A stretch of DNA of 64,000 bases from Dallia pectoralis (taxonomy: Eukaryota > Chordata > Actinopteri > Esociformes > Umbridae): positions 1,158,470-1,222,469 of the forward strand of contig CM055756.1 of assembly GCA_029465975.1 (NCBI GenBank), read 5' to 3'. Of this stretch, positions 1-12,235 are shown piece after piece; positions within the stretch are counted from its first letter, which is position 1, and every line of letters starts with the position of its first letter. The notes under the pieces are model-generated. The model had not been told where the DNA came from and did no database searches. It saw only the letters and a program-made list of their open reading frames with translations. The translations under genes and the position numbers were made by a program.

Positions 1-325
1 AGAGATGCCACGTATCTCGTTCGGGCTGTGCCCGGCCGGGCTCCGTGGCAAACCCGGCCACCAGACACTCGCTTTCGAGCTTGCCGTCTGGGCCTGGCTC
101 CAGACGGGGGCCCTGGGCTTCCTCCAGGCAGGGTCTCGCTCCTTTTCCCTCTATCTTAGATGGGGTCTTGGTGAACCATTCTTAGTCTGGCCCCTCGCCT
201 GAGACCACTTTGCCTTGGGAAACCCTACCAGGAGCATGAAGCTCCAGACAACCCAGCCCTCAGGTTCATAGGGGCACACAAACCTCTTCACCACGTTAAG
301 GTGATGATTCCCTGGGAGAATCATT
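1..325 (-). mobile_element. 5' end of a fish non-LTR retrotransposon (antisense), running off the window
   Basis: Read on the minus strand, this GC-rich block begins with a motif typical of a very common fish LINE 5' region ('gattctcccagggaatca', ending near 325). It continues through a proline/glycine-rich segment to the window edge. It resembles the leader of the same type of element whose 3' half lies at 29106-30505, but no overlapping sequence is present to prove it. The short plus-strand reading frame at 5-202 is antisense to it and I do not regard it as a gene. Family assignment is from memory of fish repeats. Confidence 0.55.
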
Positions 326-941
326 TTTTAAAAATATATATTATCTTTACGTATCTATGTCAGTTCCGGCTGTTTTTGTAGCGCTCCAACAGGCTACACA
401 CAACGGCATCTGTACTCACAAAAATGCTTTGTAATTTCTTTACGTAATATTGTTTACATATCAACTATTATCAATTGCTTATAGTATAAACTCATGGTCA
501 TTTAGGCTATATAACTCCATTGATATCCATTGAAAAAATCCAGGAAGCAAAGTATTTTTTATTTACAATAATTTTAACAGTATATTAATAAATCCATTAC
601 TTCCGTCTTTTTATAATGGACAATTCCTCTATTTCCTGTTGTTTCCGTAATGTTAACATTCATGTTATCTGCTGCAGCTCCAGTGTCACGTGGCAGTAGC
701 TTCATGGGCAGACTTACGAAAACACAGAAAGAGTGTTGTTTAGGGTTGCGTTCGTTTCTTATCTCCTTTAGTGATTCACATTAGTAAATCTTAATTTTGC
801 TTCGCAACACAGGCAGGTTTAGTTCCGAATGATGGTGTAAAATCTCTGTCACAAAACAAGGTTATTACATTTTTTGTGCGCAAACACATATACACACAAG
901 GAAAACAAAACGTTTTTTTTCCGGAGTAAATTTTATAGCAC

Positions 942-981
<40 letters not shown>

Positions 982-1424
982 CACCACTCATATACCACAG
1001 ATACCAATCAGTGTGCTGAAAGCATTCTAACTGTGTAAAATGTCAATAAACACAATGGGAATAAAAGCTATTTTCTACTTTATATAAAAATTAAATGTTG
1101 TTATTATAGTTTTTTCTTGATTCTTTGGCTGTGCGTTGACTGAGAAGCGTAAATCAGTTTGTTGTTTAGAATGTCCCTGATGCGGCATCTTCCCACACAC
1201 ACACATTAGGGAAGCGACAGGACCAAATTCATATCATTCATGTTAACGCAATAATTTTTCTGATTCTGATCATGTCTACAATACACCAAATTACATTTAA
1301 TTTACATTTAATTTATAATGTGTGTGGCAATATGGCACCATAAAGGCCTAAACTAAACACATCAAAAACCCAGTCTATCCAAAACACCACGCGCACCCGA
1401 ATAGCAACATGTAACGTTAAACAT
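326..1424. other. AT-rich spacer with a (TA)n microsatellite
   Basis: No gene is visible. The block is AT-rich and contains an alternating TA run at about 946-979. The minus-strand frame at 791-991 is only this run translated as Ile-Tyr repeats. Confidence 0.6.
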
Positions 1425-1900
1425 TGAATTAATAACAAGCACTCGTGAACCTAACCAGGGACCTTAAATAGCCCACTGATTAACTAACCTATGTAACATT
1501 ATATTAATAACAAGCACTAGTGAACCTAACCAGGGACCTTAAATAGCCCACTGATTAACTAACCTATGTAACATTATTTTAATAACAAGCACCAGTGAAC
1601 CTAACCAGGGACCTTAAATAGCTCACTGATTAACTAACCTAAGTAACATTATATTAATAACAAGCACCAGTGAACCTAACCAAGGACCTTAAATAGCTCA
1701 CTGATTAACTAACCTATGTAACATTATATTAATAACAAGCACCAGTGAACCTAACCAGGGACCTTAAATAACCCACTCATTAACTAAACTATGCCGAGTG
1801 CTTAGCTAAACCCAAAACAGCTGTGCTTCTAATCAACATGATACACAGAAGTGCTCTCCCCTAAACACCCTGTGACAGCACAGCTCACCCATACGTGACA
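1425..1900 (-). mobile_element. LTR-like dispersed element carrying five 75-bp repeats
   Basis: Five near-identical 75-bp units start at about 1431, 1506, 1581, 1656 and 1731. The flank at 1800-1900 ends in 'cgtgaca'. The whole block is the reverse complement of the start of the element at 55916-56760, including the non-repeated leader ('gggtgagctgtg' on the minus strand). That matching leader shows that both are copies of one family rather than chance satellites. The left (3') end of this copy appears to be lost at about 1425. Confidence 0.7.
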
Positions 1901-2289
1901 AGGTTACAAAAGCCACATGGGCCATTTGTTTTTTATTATTTTACCTTCTGTCCTTTCTTCTTGCGATTTATGATATTTAATTTGTGGTTTAAGTGAACTC
2001 GGGTCATGTCCTCTGAAGCACATATGATTCTGTTTTATCTACAGTATAGATTTTTAGACTATTTCTTCGGTCTTCTAGATTGATTGAGCTGACAGGCTTC
2101 AGAGTCACCAGAATGCCATATTCAAATGCAACCATATTAGATACTAATGACCCAAACCAGGATGTTGCTGGCCAATGAGACAGCTATCTTCATCCTATTG
2201 ATTTTATTATTCAGGAAATTGACTTCATAACCTTTCTAGATATTTGCTGTACATTCTTTTGTCAAAATGAACTGCAATACATTTGTTTT
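1901..2289. other. Spacer, no recognisable feature
   Basis: AT-rich sequence with no supported open frame, RNA gene or repeat match. Confidence 0.5.
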
Positions 2290-4213
2290 TAGTTGCTTCC
2301 AGGTAGGTTAGGTGGTAGTTTAGGAGGTAAGACATGAGGTAGGTTAGGTGGTTGGCTAGGATGTAGACTAGGTGGTTGGCTAGATGGTAGGCTTGTTGGT
2401 AGGTTAGGTGGTGGGCTAGGAGGTATGGTATATGTTAGGTGGTGGGCTTAGTAGTCAGCGATGTGGTAGGCTAGGTGGTAGGTCAGGTGGTAGGTCAGGT
2501 ACTAGACAATGATGTAGTCAATGTGGTATATGATGTGGTCATTTAGGTGATATATAATATGATGTAGACTAGGTGGTAGTTTATGTCATATGATATGATG
2601 TAGACTAGGTGGTAGGTCAGGTGGTAGGTTGGGTCATATGATATGATGTAGACTAGGTGGTGGGTCAGGTGATAGTTTATGTCATATGATATGATGTAGA
2701 CTAGGTGGTGTGTCAGGTGGTAGATTGGGTCATATGATATGATGTAGACTAGGTGGTGGGTCAGGTGGTAGATTGGGTCATATGATATGATGTAGACTAG
2801 GCGGTGGGTCAGGTGGTAGTTTATGTCATATGATATGATGTAGACTAGGTGGTGGGTCAGGTGGTAGATTAGGTCATATGATATGATGTAGACTAGGTGG
2901 TGGGTCAGGTGGTAGTTTATGTCATATGATATGATGTAGACTAGGTGGTAGGTCAGGTGGAAGTTTATGTCATATGATATGATGTAGACTAGGTGGTGGG
3001 TCAGGTGGTAGTTTATGTCATATGATATGATGTAGACTAGGTGGTGGGTCAGGTGGTAGATTAGGTCATATGATATGATGTAGACTAGGTGGTAGGTCAG
3101 GTGTTAGATTGGGTCATATGATATGATGTAGACTAGGTGGTAGGTCAGGTGGTAGATTGGGTTATATGATATGATGTAGACTAGGTGGTAGGTCAGGTGG
3201 TAGTTTATGTCATGTGATATGATGTAGACTAGGTGGTAGGTCAGGTGGTAGATTGGGTCATATGATATGATGTAGACTAGGTGGTGGGTCAGGTGGTAGT
3301 TTATGTCATATGATATGATGTAGACTAGGTGGTGGGTCAGGTGGTAGATTGGGTCATATGATATGATGTAGACTAGGTGGTGGGTCAGGTGGTAGATTGG
3401 GTCATATGATATGATGTAGACTAGGTGGTGGGTCAGGTGGTAGTTTATGTCATATGATATGATGTAGACTAGGTGGTGGGTCAGGTGGTAGATTAGGTCA
3501 TATGATATGATGTAGACTAGGTGGTGGGTCAGGTGGTAGTTTATGTCATATGATATGATGTAGACTAGGTGGTAGGTCAGGTGGAAGTTTATGTCATATG
3601 ATATGATGTAGACTAGGTGGTGGGTCAGGTGGTAGTTTATGTCATATGATATGATGTAGACTAGGTGGTGGGTCAGGTGGTAGATTAGGTCATATGATAT
3701 GATGTAGACTAGGTGGTAGGTCAGGTGTTAGATTGGGTCATATGATATGATGTAGACTAGGTGGTTGGCTAGATGGTAGGCTTGTTGGTAGGTTAGGTGG
3801 TGGGCTAGGAGGTATGGTATATGTTAGGTGGTGGGCTTAGTAGTCAGCGATGTGGTAGGCTAGGTGGTAGGTCAGGTGGTAGGTCAGGTACTAGACAATG
3901 ATGTAGTCAATGTGGTATATGATGTGGTCATTTAGGTGATATATAATATGATGTAGACTAGGTGGTAGTTTATGTCATATGATATGATGTAGACTAGGTG
4001 GTAGGTCAGGTGGTAGGTTGGGTCATATGATATGATGTAGACTAGGTGGTGGGTCAGGTGATAGTTTATGTCATATGATATGATGTAGACTAGGTGGTGT
4101 GTCAGGTGGTAGATTGGGTCATATGATATGATGTAGACTAGGTGGTGGGTCAGGTGGTAGATTGGGTCATATGATATGATGTAGACTAGGCGGTGGGTCA
4201 GGTGGTAGCCTAG
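2290..4213 (+). repeat. 48-bp minisatellite with higher-order structure
   Basis: The core unit is 48 bp (for example 'catatgatatgatgtagact' at 2587 and again at 2635). It is preceded by a degenerate GGT-rich lead-in at 2290-2540. A variant unit with 'ggaagttt' recurs at 2959 and 3583, exactly 624 bp (13 units) apart. In addition, the lead-in plus first units at about 2363-2816 reappear at 3752-4205, offset by 1389 bp, which is not a multiple of 48. Because 48 is divisible by three, the minus-strand frame at 3932-4231 stays open; it is not a gene. Confidence 0.9.
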
Positions 4214-5274
4214 GTGCCAGCTCGACATCAACAGTCGCCTCAGAAATACATGAAGCCATTGATTAGCAATTTGCTAATTATTCCACTGGCCTCCAAGAGT
4301 GTGTGGTGGGAGGTCTGAGTGTCTGTGCCGTTAGTTGGTAAGGGTTACAGAACAGTAAGTAATAGTGTTTACATTGATTGGAGGGCAGATAGAGGAATGA
4401 ATTGGGACAGGAGGTTGTCTTTTCCTGAAGTATTCATGTTGGTTTAATACTGTAGATGTAGTGGTGGTGTCCCCTGTTTGGAAATGGGTTGGTTTAGGGT
4501 ATATGGGTTTAAATGTGCCGAGGGATTATGGGAAGTAGAGGAGGACTGGTTGAGATGTCAGTATGTTGTCATTTGGAATAGAATGGAAAGAAAAGATGAA
4601 TGAGACAGTGATAATAGAGATGTAGCCAGGATGGAGTGAAGGCCTGGAGGTGAACAGGAAGGCCTGAAGGTGAACAGGAAGGCCTGGAGGTGAACAGGAA
4701 GGCCTGGAGGTGAACAGGAAGGCCTGGAGGTGAACAGGAAGGCTAAGAGAAAGGAACTGGCAGATAGAACATGTTTTGTTTTGCTTAAGTCAGGCCTCAT
4801 CTGTGGAAATGATGGACTGGGGGGAGAGAGGGGGGAAGAGTGTGGGGGGAGGTTATAAACTGTTAACACAATGACAGTTCTGAGAGGTGTTGAAAGGCTG
4901 CTGTATCTTTTGGCAAGATAAGAAATCTGGACTACATGTGTTAAGCTGTTAGGAACCACTGGAATAAATATACAGTATCCATATTACTCATTCAATACTA
5001 AGGGCCACTACAGACTCATCTGTCCATTTTATTGACCAGGAACCAGTCACCAGTTAATTATGTTTAAGTTTTTAGGGGCTGACATCTAATCTATATATAT
5101 ACATCTGGTCCTACGCCTCCCACTGATCTCCTCAAGTATGTTCTCCCTCCTCTGGTCTCTTTTTGTCTCTGTTGTTGTTGGTGTTCTCCTTTTGTTTTCG
5201 CCTCACGTTTTTTGCTCTTGCACCTCACATAAACTAACAATCAGTTCTCGTAGTCAACGTGTTGCTGTGCTTGT
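4214..5274. other. Spacer containing a short 20-bp tandem repeat
   Basis: Unique-looking sequence with one small array (4641-4740, listed separately) and a purine-rich stretch at about 4810-4850. No gene is supported. The 133-residue minus-strand frame at 4558-4959 is Ser/Pro/Leu-rich and runs through the array, so I treat it as spurious. Confidence 0.5.
4641..4740. repeat. 20-bp tandem repeat, five copies
   Basis: The unit 'ggcctggaggtgaacaggaa' occurs five times head to tail with no length change; the second copy differs by one base. Confidence 0.95.
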
Positions 5275-6190
5275 GTGGTGGATGCAGGAGAAATGGGCAG
5301 GAGTAAAGACCTGAGCCTGAGCGACTCAGACAAGGGACAAATTATTATGGCCAATATTATGGCCAGAACATCTCTAAAATGATGAGGTGCTTCTGGTCAG
5401 CAGTGGTGAGTACCTATTGACGGTGGTCTAAGGGACAAACCACAAAGCGGCGACAGGGTGTTAGCTGCCCAAGGCTCATCGATGCATGAGGTCAACCAAG
5501 GCTATCCCGTCTGGTGGGAACTGACCGGTTTACTGTGGCACAAATCACTGAACATTGTAATAATGGTTACAGGGGGATGTGTCACCACACACAGTGCATC
5601 ACACCCTGCTGGTTATGATGCTGCGTAGCTGCAGACCGTTCAGAGAGCCCAAGGTGACCCCTGTCCACAGCTGAAAGCTCCTACAATGGCTATGCAGGCG
5701 TTGGAGCTGAACTTTGCAGTGGAAGAAGTTTGCCTGATCTGATCTGAAGTCTGGTTTTCTTTTACATCTCGTGGACGGCCATGTACGTGTGCCCAGTTTA
5801 ACTAGGGAAGAGATGGCATCAGAATGCATTATGAGAAGACCTCAATGGAGGGAGTGAGTTGCTCTGGGCAATTTTCTGCCAGGAAACCCTAGGTCCGGGC
5901 ATTCGTGTCAACTTGACACGTGCCACCTGTCTAAACATCGATGATGACCAGGCACACCCCTTCATGGTAATGGTATTCCCTGATGGCAGTGGTCTCTTTC
6001 AGCAACACGACCTGTCACACAAATCTGATCCACAGCGACACCACCTCACAATATAAAGGATTTGAAGGATCTGCTGCTGAGGTCTTGGTACCAGAAGCCA
6101 CAGAACACCTTCTGAGGAATTGTAGAGTCCATACAGTGTGGTTCTGCAGAGGACCTACAGCATATTAAGCAGGTGGTCATTATGTGTTGG
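5275..6190 (+). mobile_element. Tc1/mariner-like transposon relic (family 1)
   Basis: The block follows the layout of a Tc1 transposase: an N-terminal helix-turn-helix part beginning near 5293 ('GRSKDLSLSDSDKGQ'), a linker at about 5575-5630 (its residues resemble HTVHH), and a catalytic part with 'LWAIFCQETLGPGI' near 5860. A C-terminal remnant lies at 6060-6165, followed by 'gcaggtggtcattatgt', which resembles the terminal repeat end. Stops and frame shifts are spread through it, so it is dead. The same family, with its linker segment amplified, occurs at 21590-22975. Confidence 0.8.
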
Positions 6191-6589
6191 CTAGGAAGTG
6201 CAGCTCCATTTCCAGCTAATTTTGTGTGCAGTGTGCAACTGTCATTGTCCTGTGGCTATATATATTTTAACAAAGACACAAAATCAAATAGCTTAGAAAA
6301 TCCTCTGTGTTTATCCCACAGCAAGTCAGGGTTTGTTTTGGAAGGTGAGCTTTTAGACGTTTTTCTTTCTTAACGTCTCTTTTTGGTTCTTCATATTAAG
6401 AGGGTAGAGTCCTTATTTTGGGAATGTCCACATTTTTTCTCACATCCCCTATTCCCTGTGTTCATCACTTCTTTTTCCTTTTTCGGACGGTACACTGTAC
6501 ACTGTGTGCTATGAGGAATGTGAACGTCTCATCAGGCAGTAGAGCAGCATAACACTGCAGTGGCATCAATAACATTACTTACAAACCTG
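6191..6589. other. Spacer, nothing recognised
   Basis: No supported coding, RNA or repeat feature; short frames only. Confidence 0.5.
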
Positions 6590-7010
6590 GCTAGGTTTCT
6601 CTCTCTCTCTGTCTCACGCTCTCCGTGTCTCTCTATATCTACCTCTCTGTCTCTCTCTCTCTGTCCCCGACTCTGTCTCTGTCTGTCTCCGGCTCCCTGT
6701 CTCTTCGTTAGCCTCTTTTTGTTTTTTAGTGTCTTTGTCTCTCAGTGTTTTTGTCTTTCTGTCTCCCATTCTGACTCTCTCTCCCACTCTTTGTCACACT
6801 GTCTCTCTCATTGGTCTCCAAGTCATTCTGTCTCGCTCTTGTCTCCCACTTTGTCTCTCTGTCTCCCACTGCTTTTTCTTCCTCTGGCCCTATGTTTTCT
6901 CACTGTCTGAATTTCTCTCCAAAATCCATGTCTTTTTCTCTCATTCTTCCTCAATCTTTTCTCTCTCTCCTCTCTCTTTGTTACAGTCTAGTGTTCGATT
7001 CTCCCCTTAA
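6590..7010 (+). repeat. TCTC/CTGT-rich simple sequence
   Basis: A pyrimidine-rich, imperfect TCTCTG-type tract. The overlapping Ser/Leu-rich frames in all three plus frames are low-complexity artefacts. Confidence 0.8.
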
Positions 7011-7510
7011 ATCTCTTCCTTCGGGATGTTTTGATCTATGAAAGCACACAGACTTATTGCCATCTGTTGTAGTTCAGAAAACCAGATAAAATATAAATAA
7101 ACGTTTAGATCTTTTTGTTGATAGAGTGAAGAGTAAAAAAATTAGTTGTACCAGAATCCCGAGCGGGTTCTCCTCTAGGGACCATTTCTCTCTAATGTTA
7201 GATTACAGAGGCACAGAATAGTAGGTAGGCTTCATGGAGTGCCGGTTTGGGCCAATCAAACGAGTTGACAACACAAACAAGAAAGTGTTTGTCATAAGGT
7301 ACAAAGTAAATGTGATCTTTGAAGCTACCTTTGATATTCAACCATCTCTCTCATGTCCTTCTCTCACCCCTCACTCTCCACCTCTTCCCTCTTTCACCCC
7401 CCTTCCCCCCTGTCTTCACTCCCTCAACCTCTTTCACTACCTCTCTGTCTTTCTGTCCAACTCTTCTCCCTCATTCTCTCCATCTTTCCCCACTCTAGCC
7501 TGTCTTCCTC
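7011..7510. other. Spacer leading into a CT-rich tract
   Basis: No gene is recognised. From about 7340 the composition becomes C/T-rich and merges with the array that follows. Confidence 0.45.
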
Positions 7511-8234
7511 CTTCGCTCCACTTCTCCCATCTCTCTCTACTTCTCCCATCTCTCTCCACTTCTCCCATCTCTCTCCACTTCTCCCATCTCTCTCCACTTC
7601 TCCCATCTCTCTCCACTTCCTCTCATCTCTCTCCACTTCTCCCATCTCTCTCCACTTCTCTCATCTCTCTCCACTTCTCCCATCTCTCTCCACTTCTCCC
7701 ATCTCTCTCCACTTCTCCCATCTCTCTCCACTTCTCATCTCTCTCCACTTCTCCCATCTCTCTCCACTTCTCCCATCTCTCTCCACTTCCTCTCATCTCT
7801 CTCCAGTTATCCCATCTCTCTCCACTTCCTCGCATCTCTCTCCACTTCCTCTCATCTCTCTCCACTTCTCCCATCTCTCTCCACTTCTCCCATCTCTCTC
7901 CACTTCCTCTCATCTCTCTCCACTGCTCCCATCTCTCTCCACTTCTCCCATCTCTCTCCACTTCCTCTCATCTCTCTCCACTTCCTCTCATCTCTCTCCA
8001 CTTCCTCTCATCTCTCTCCACTTCCTCTCATCTCTCTCCACTTTATTCCATCTCTCTCCACTTCTCCCATCTCTCTCCACTTCCTCTCATCTCTCTCCAC
8101 TTCCTCCCATCTCTCTCCACTTCTCCCATCTCTCTCCACTTCTCTCATCTCTCTCCACTTCCTCCCATCTCTCTCCACTTCTCCCATCTCTCTCCACTTC
8201 ATCCCATCACTCTCCACTTCTCCCATCTCTCTCC
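7511..8234 (+). repeat. 19-20-bp pyrimidine minisatellite (CCATCTCTCTCCACTTCT type)
   Basis: About 36 head-to-tail copies of a 19-20-bp unit, alternating between 'cttctcccatctctctcca' and 'cttcctctcatctctctcca'. The plus strand carries C, T and scattered A with only two G. Frames of 347 and 320 residues on the plus strand and several on the minus strand run through it. They are Ser/His/Leu/Pro or Glu/Arg repeats with shifting phase and are not genes. Confidence 0.9.
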
Positions 8235-8299
8235 CCACTCCAACTTTTTTCATCTACTTGTAATTTATCTTCAGTGAACCCCTCATGTAGTGATTTCTA

Positions 8300-9560
8300 C
8301 TGTATGTATTTTTAAGCCACCATTTGCCTTGATGATAGCTTTGCACATCCTTGCCATTCTCTCACTAGATTCATTAGGTGTTCACCTGGAATACTTTTCC
8401 AACTGTCTTCTAGGTGTTCCCATCTATACACATGCTGGCTGCTTTTCCTTCACTCTGATGTCAAACTCATCCCAACTCGTCCCAAACCTTGTCAATTGGG
8501 TTGAGGTCGGGTAATTGTGGCGGCCAGTTCATCTGATACACCACTCTCACTTCTTGGTCATATTGGCCTTACTCAGCTTGGAGGTGTGGTTTGGGTCATT
8601 GTTCTGTTGAAAAAACGATTACAGTCTTAACAAGAGCAAACCAGATGGGTTGGCAATGGCTGCAGAATGCAGTGGTAGCCATGTTGGTTGAGGTTGCCTC
8701 GGATTCTAAATAAATCACTGACAGTGTTATCAGCTCCACACAATGACACCATCTCCATCACAAATAGGTGGAGATCAACTGCTCACCCACTCAGTTTCTC
8801 TCAAAGACACATACATTAGAATAAAAAATCGAAAATCCAGATTTTTTTTCCAGTCTACCATTTCGCTTCTTCCCTGGCCCTAATAAGAGTGCATGTGTTT
8901 GGTGTCCTTAAGTGGTTATTCTCTTTCAGCAACTCAAGCTTAAAGGCTCGATTCACGCAGTCTCTTCGGAACAGTTTATGTTTAGATGTGTCTGTTAGTT
9001 GAACTCTGTGAAGCATTTATCTGGGCTGCAATCTGAGGTGCAGTTAATTGCCAATTTCTGAGGCTGGTAACTCTAATGAACTTATCCTCGGCAGCAGAGG
9101 AAACTCGGAGTTATTTTCCCCACGGCCTTCCTCAGCTTCATTGTAGGGCTTGATGATATTTGGGTTAGGGTTAGCAAAACATAGGGTGCAAACATAATGA
9201 TGGTCTTCTGTCAACCCATCACACCTTGTCACTCTGTGTATACCTAGCTAATAAGAAGGAAATAAATTCCACAAATTAACTTTTAACAAGCACACATGTT
9301 AAATCAAATGCATTCCTATTGCCTACCTCATGCTGGTTGTGTGTGCAAAGCTGTCATCAAGTCAAAGTGAGGCTACTTTGAAGAATCTACAATATAACAT
9401 GCATTCAGATCTGTTTAACACTTTTTTGGTTGCTACACAATTCCATATGTGTTATTTCCATGTGTTTATGTCTTCAGTATTATTATACAATGTGAACAAT
9501 TGTAAAACTGATGAAACATCCTTGAATGAGTAGGTGTGTCCAGACGTTTGGCTGGTACAG
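8300..9560 (-). mobile_element. Tc1/mariner-like transposon relic (family 2), antisense
   Basis: The right terminal repeat is recognisable at about 9515-9560 ('gaatgagtaggtgtgtccag', then 'ctggtacagta'), and the interior matches in order a widespread fish Tc1 family read backwards: 'gtcaattgggttgaggtcgg' near 8490, 'ctctgtgaagcatttatctg' near 9004, 'aaattccacaaattaacttt' near 9264. The left terminal repeat is largely missing, being replaced by or fused to the CT array. Transposase frames are broken. Family match is from memory of fish repeats. Confidence 0.85.
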
Positions 9561-10774
9561 TATGTCTTCCTCTCTCTTTCTCTTCTTATCAACAATTGAT
9601 TAAGTCCGTTCCTCGTGCACAACACCTCCACCAGACTCAATAAGACTTCTTCAGTTATGCAGCCTGGGTCAAACTCCAACCCCTCCACCCGCCAACAAAA
9701 ACTTAATTTAAAGTCTTTGTCTCTCATTTCATATTTTTTTTCTCCATTATTCCTTTATCTTTCTCATTTTGTATCTCGCTTTAGTACCACAGGGCCTGGG
9801 GGGGGTAATATCAATCTGTCTGTAGTGTACGCGTCCTAAATGGAGTTCTGGTTAGGCCACTAGCACCAGTACGAGATGCGCTCCCACAGCGTCTGATGTA
9901 TGTATCTTCTCTCCACAACATCATCTCGGCCTCTCCTCACTTCTCTATCGTCTGAACACGGGGGCCCGTTTCTACACCTCCTATTTAAAGGGTGTATGAC
10001 TCAGCATCATTACACACCTCAGAGAACACGGCGTGTGTCTGTTTGTGCGTGCCTGTCTCTTGGGGTGTGCCAGTAGGTGCCAGTCCTCCTTATTCCCCCT
10101 CAACGTCGTCATCTGCCCCGTCCCCTGTCACACTGGAGAGGCAGCGGGCTAAACAGAGTCACTCTAAGACACGACGCGTGGAAGCAGCCCCGCCTCCTTG
10201 CGTATTTCATCTAATGTCAATGTTATACATCAGGGGAGAGAAAGAGACAACTAGAGTGAGAAAGACAGTAAGGGGAGAGTTAGAGAGGGAGGAGGGGGGG
10301 GGCTGAGAAGAGCAGGAAGAGAGAGGGAACAACCTCCGGGGTTCTTCCAGGAGTCCCTCCACCCAGCCACCCGACCAATCGTCACATGGAACCCTATTCC
10401 CTAAACAGGGCACTTCTTGTGACCAGAGAGTCAGAGGTCAGAGGTCAATTGAAATGAGTAGGCTATCTAATACTGGGCTGGTTGTCTTAATGGAAATGTC
10501 AAGTCCCCATCAGATTCCCTCTGTCTGTAACACTGGGGATGGAGCACGGAGTCATAGTCCAGAAAAACACACGTTGGCATCTGTCTATAGAGGTGGATGG
10601 AAAAGAGAATCAGGGATAGATGGAGAGGGAGTGAGAAATAGATGGCTGGAGAGAAAGGGGTTATTATATGACAAAACCATTGTGTGGGATTGGCTGCGCT
10701 CTTTTAATATCTCTCCCGGGGTGGGGGCAATTTTCAACTGGCTTGAGGCTTAGAGATACACTCTGATACACACG

Positions 10775-10816
<42 letters not shown>

Positions 10817-11509
10817 CACTGAGGGGCGAGCTGAGGAAACACCAGCTTACCCTATCGGTTATTTGTGCAGATATACAAACGAAAACAGACTGACCGACAG
10901 AGTGGAACGGACAAAAGAAACCGACGACATACAGTTACACAACAGAGACGCACGTAGTTCTACACAGGCGAGAAAGACGCGCTTGGCACCCTGGAAAATG
11001 CACGTTCCCGCTTTGTAAGCCTGAACACCAAGCGGCAGCGGACGTGCAACCATCTCTAAGAAAATCAATTGAGTTATAAACAACAATGTGATTTAGCCGC
11101 TAAGGGAAGTGGTATGTGACCAGCATCAACACATGACTGAATGGCCTTCTGGAATATTCCAGAGTTATGGACTATACAGATGTGTTCGGAGAGAGGCAAA
11201 ACGATGCTACACTGCAAACCTTGTGCGTGAGATGCTGGTCAAGTGTGTGTGTGTGTGTAGCAGGGTTACTTTGTTTTCGTTCGTCTAAGCTAAATGTGTC
11301 TAAGCTCAGCAGGGTCGTTTCAGGTCAGCCCGTTGCCAGATAGTACTAACAGTGATGCTGTGTGGGGGGCAGTCTTCCTCTGGTCTGCTCGGGTGCTATT
11401 ATGAATAGTATGTTACAGTACAAAACTACAAACGGATCATACTTATAAACTATTACATCTTCTATTCAAAACTAATGTTTTTGCTTTTATTTGGTTTGTA
11501 AACATTTTT
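9561..11509. other. Long spacer with simple repeats only
   Basis: Contains a (CA)n run at 10780-10812, a purine-rich stretch near 10240-10320 and (GT)n near 11240. No gene is supported. The frames at 9992-10306 and 10454-10753 have no recognised domain. A perfect DR1-type half-site pair (AGGTCA, one base, AGGTCA) occurs at 10435-10447, with no evidence of function. Confidence 0.5.
10780..10812. repeat. (CA)n microsatellite
   Basis: Uninterrupted CA dinucleotides. Confidence 0.95.
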
Positions 11510-12235
11510 TACCAGGCTTTGCCATGACACTCAAAATTGAGCTCAGATGCATACTGTTTCCACTGATCATTCCTAAGATGTTTCAACAACTTGATTGGAG
11601 TCCACCTGTGGGAAATTCACTTGATTGGACATGATTTGGAAAGGCACCATTCCCAAGTTTGGTACTATCAGGGCTCTTCCTAGAGATGGCCGCCTGGCCA
11701 AACTGAGCGATCGGGGGAGACGGGCTAATGTCAGGGAGGTGTCCAAGAAACCGATAGTCACTCTGACAGACTTCTAGCATTGCTGTGTGAAGAGAGGAAA
11801 ACCTTCCAGAAAGACAACCATCAATGCAACACTCCACCAATCAGGCCTGTATGGTATAGTGACCAGACAGAAGCCATTTCTCAGTAATAGGCACATGACT
11901 GCCCTCCTGGAGTTTGCCAAAAAGCACCTGAAGCACTTTCAGACCATGAGAAATAACATTATCTGGTCTGATGAAATACGATTGAACTCTTTGGCCTGAA
12001 TATCCAGCGTCATGCCTGTAGGCAATCAGGCACCGCTCATCACCTAGCCAATACCATCCCTACTGTGAAGCATGGTGGTGGCAGCATCATGCTGTGGGGA
12101 TGTTTTTAGCGACAGGAACTGGGAGACTAGTCAGGGTTGAGGGAAAGATGAATGTAGAAATGAATGCAGCAATGTACAGCGACAACATTGATGAAAGCCT
12201 GCTCCAGAGCACTCTGTAAAATATAATTTGGATAG
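11510..12235 (+). mobile_element. Tc1/mariner-like transposon relic (family 3), 3'-truncated
   Basis: It starts with the non-coding leader of a salmonid-type Tc1 ('tttgccatgacactcaaaat' near 11519, 'cttgattggagtccacctgt' near 11590). It continues through the transposase N-terminal half ('GRLAKLSDRGRR' near 11690) to the conserved 'GGGSIMLWGCF' catalytic-core region near 12075, and ends near 'ctgctccagagcactct'. The third catalytic acidic region and the right terminal repeat are absent. Stops and small indels occur throughout. Confidence 0.85.

Noticed and set aside
7234..8315. 347- and 320-residue Ser/His/Leu-rich frames and Glu/Arg-rich minus frames
   Set aside because: Low-complexity translation of a pyrimidine minisatellite; phase changes between 19- and 20-bp units.
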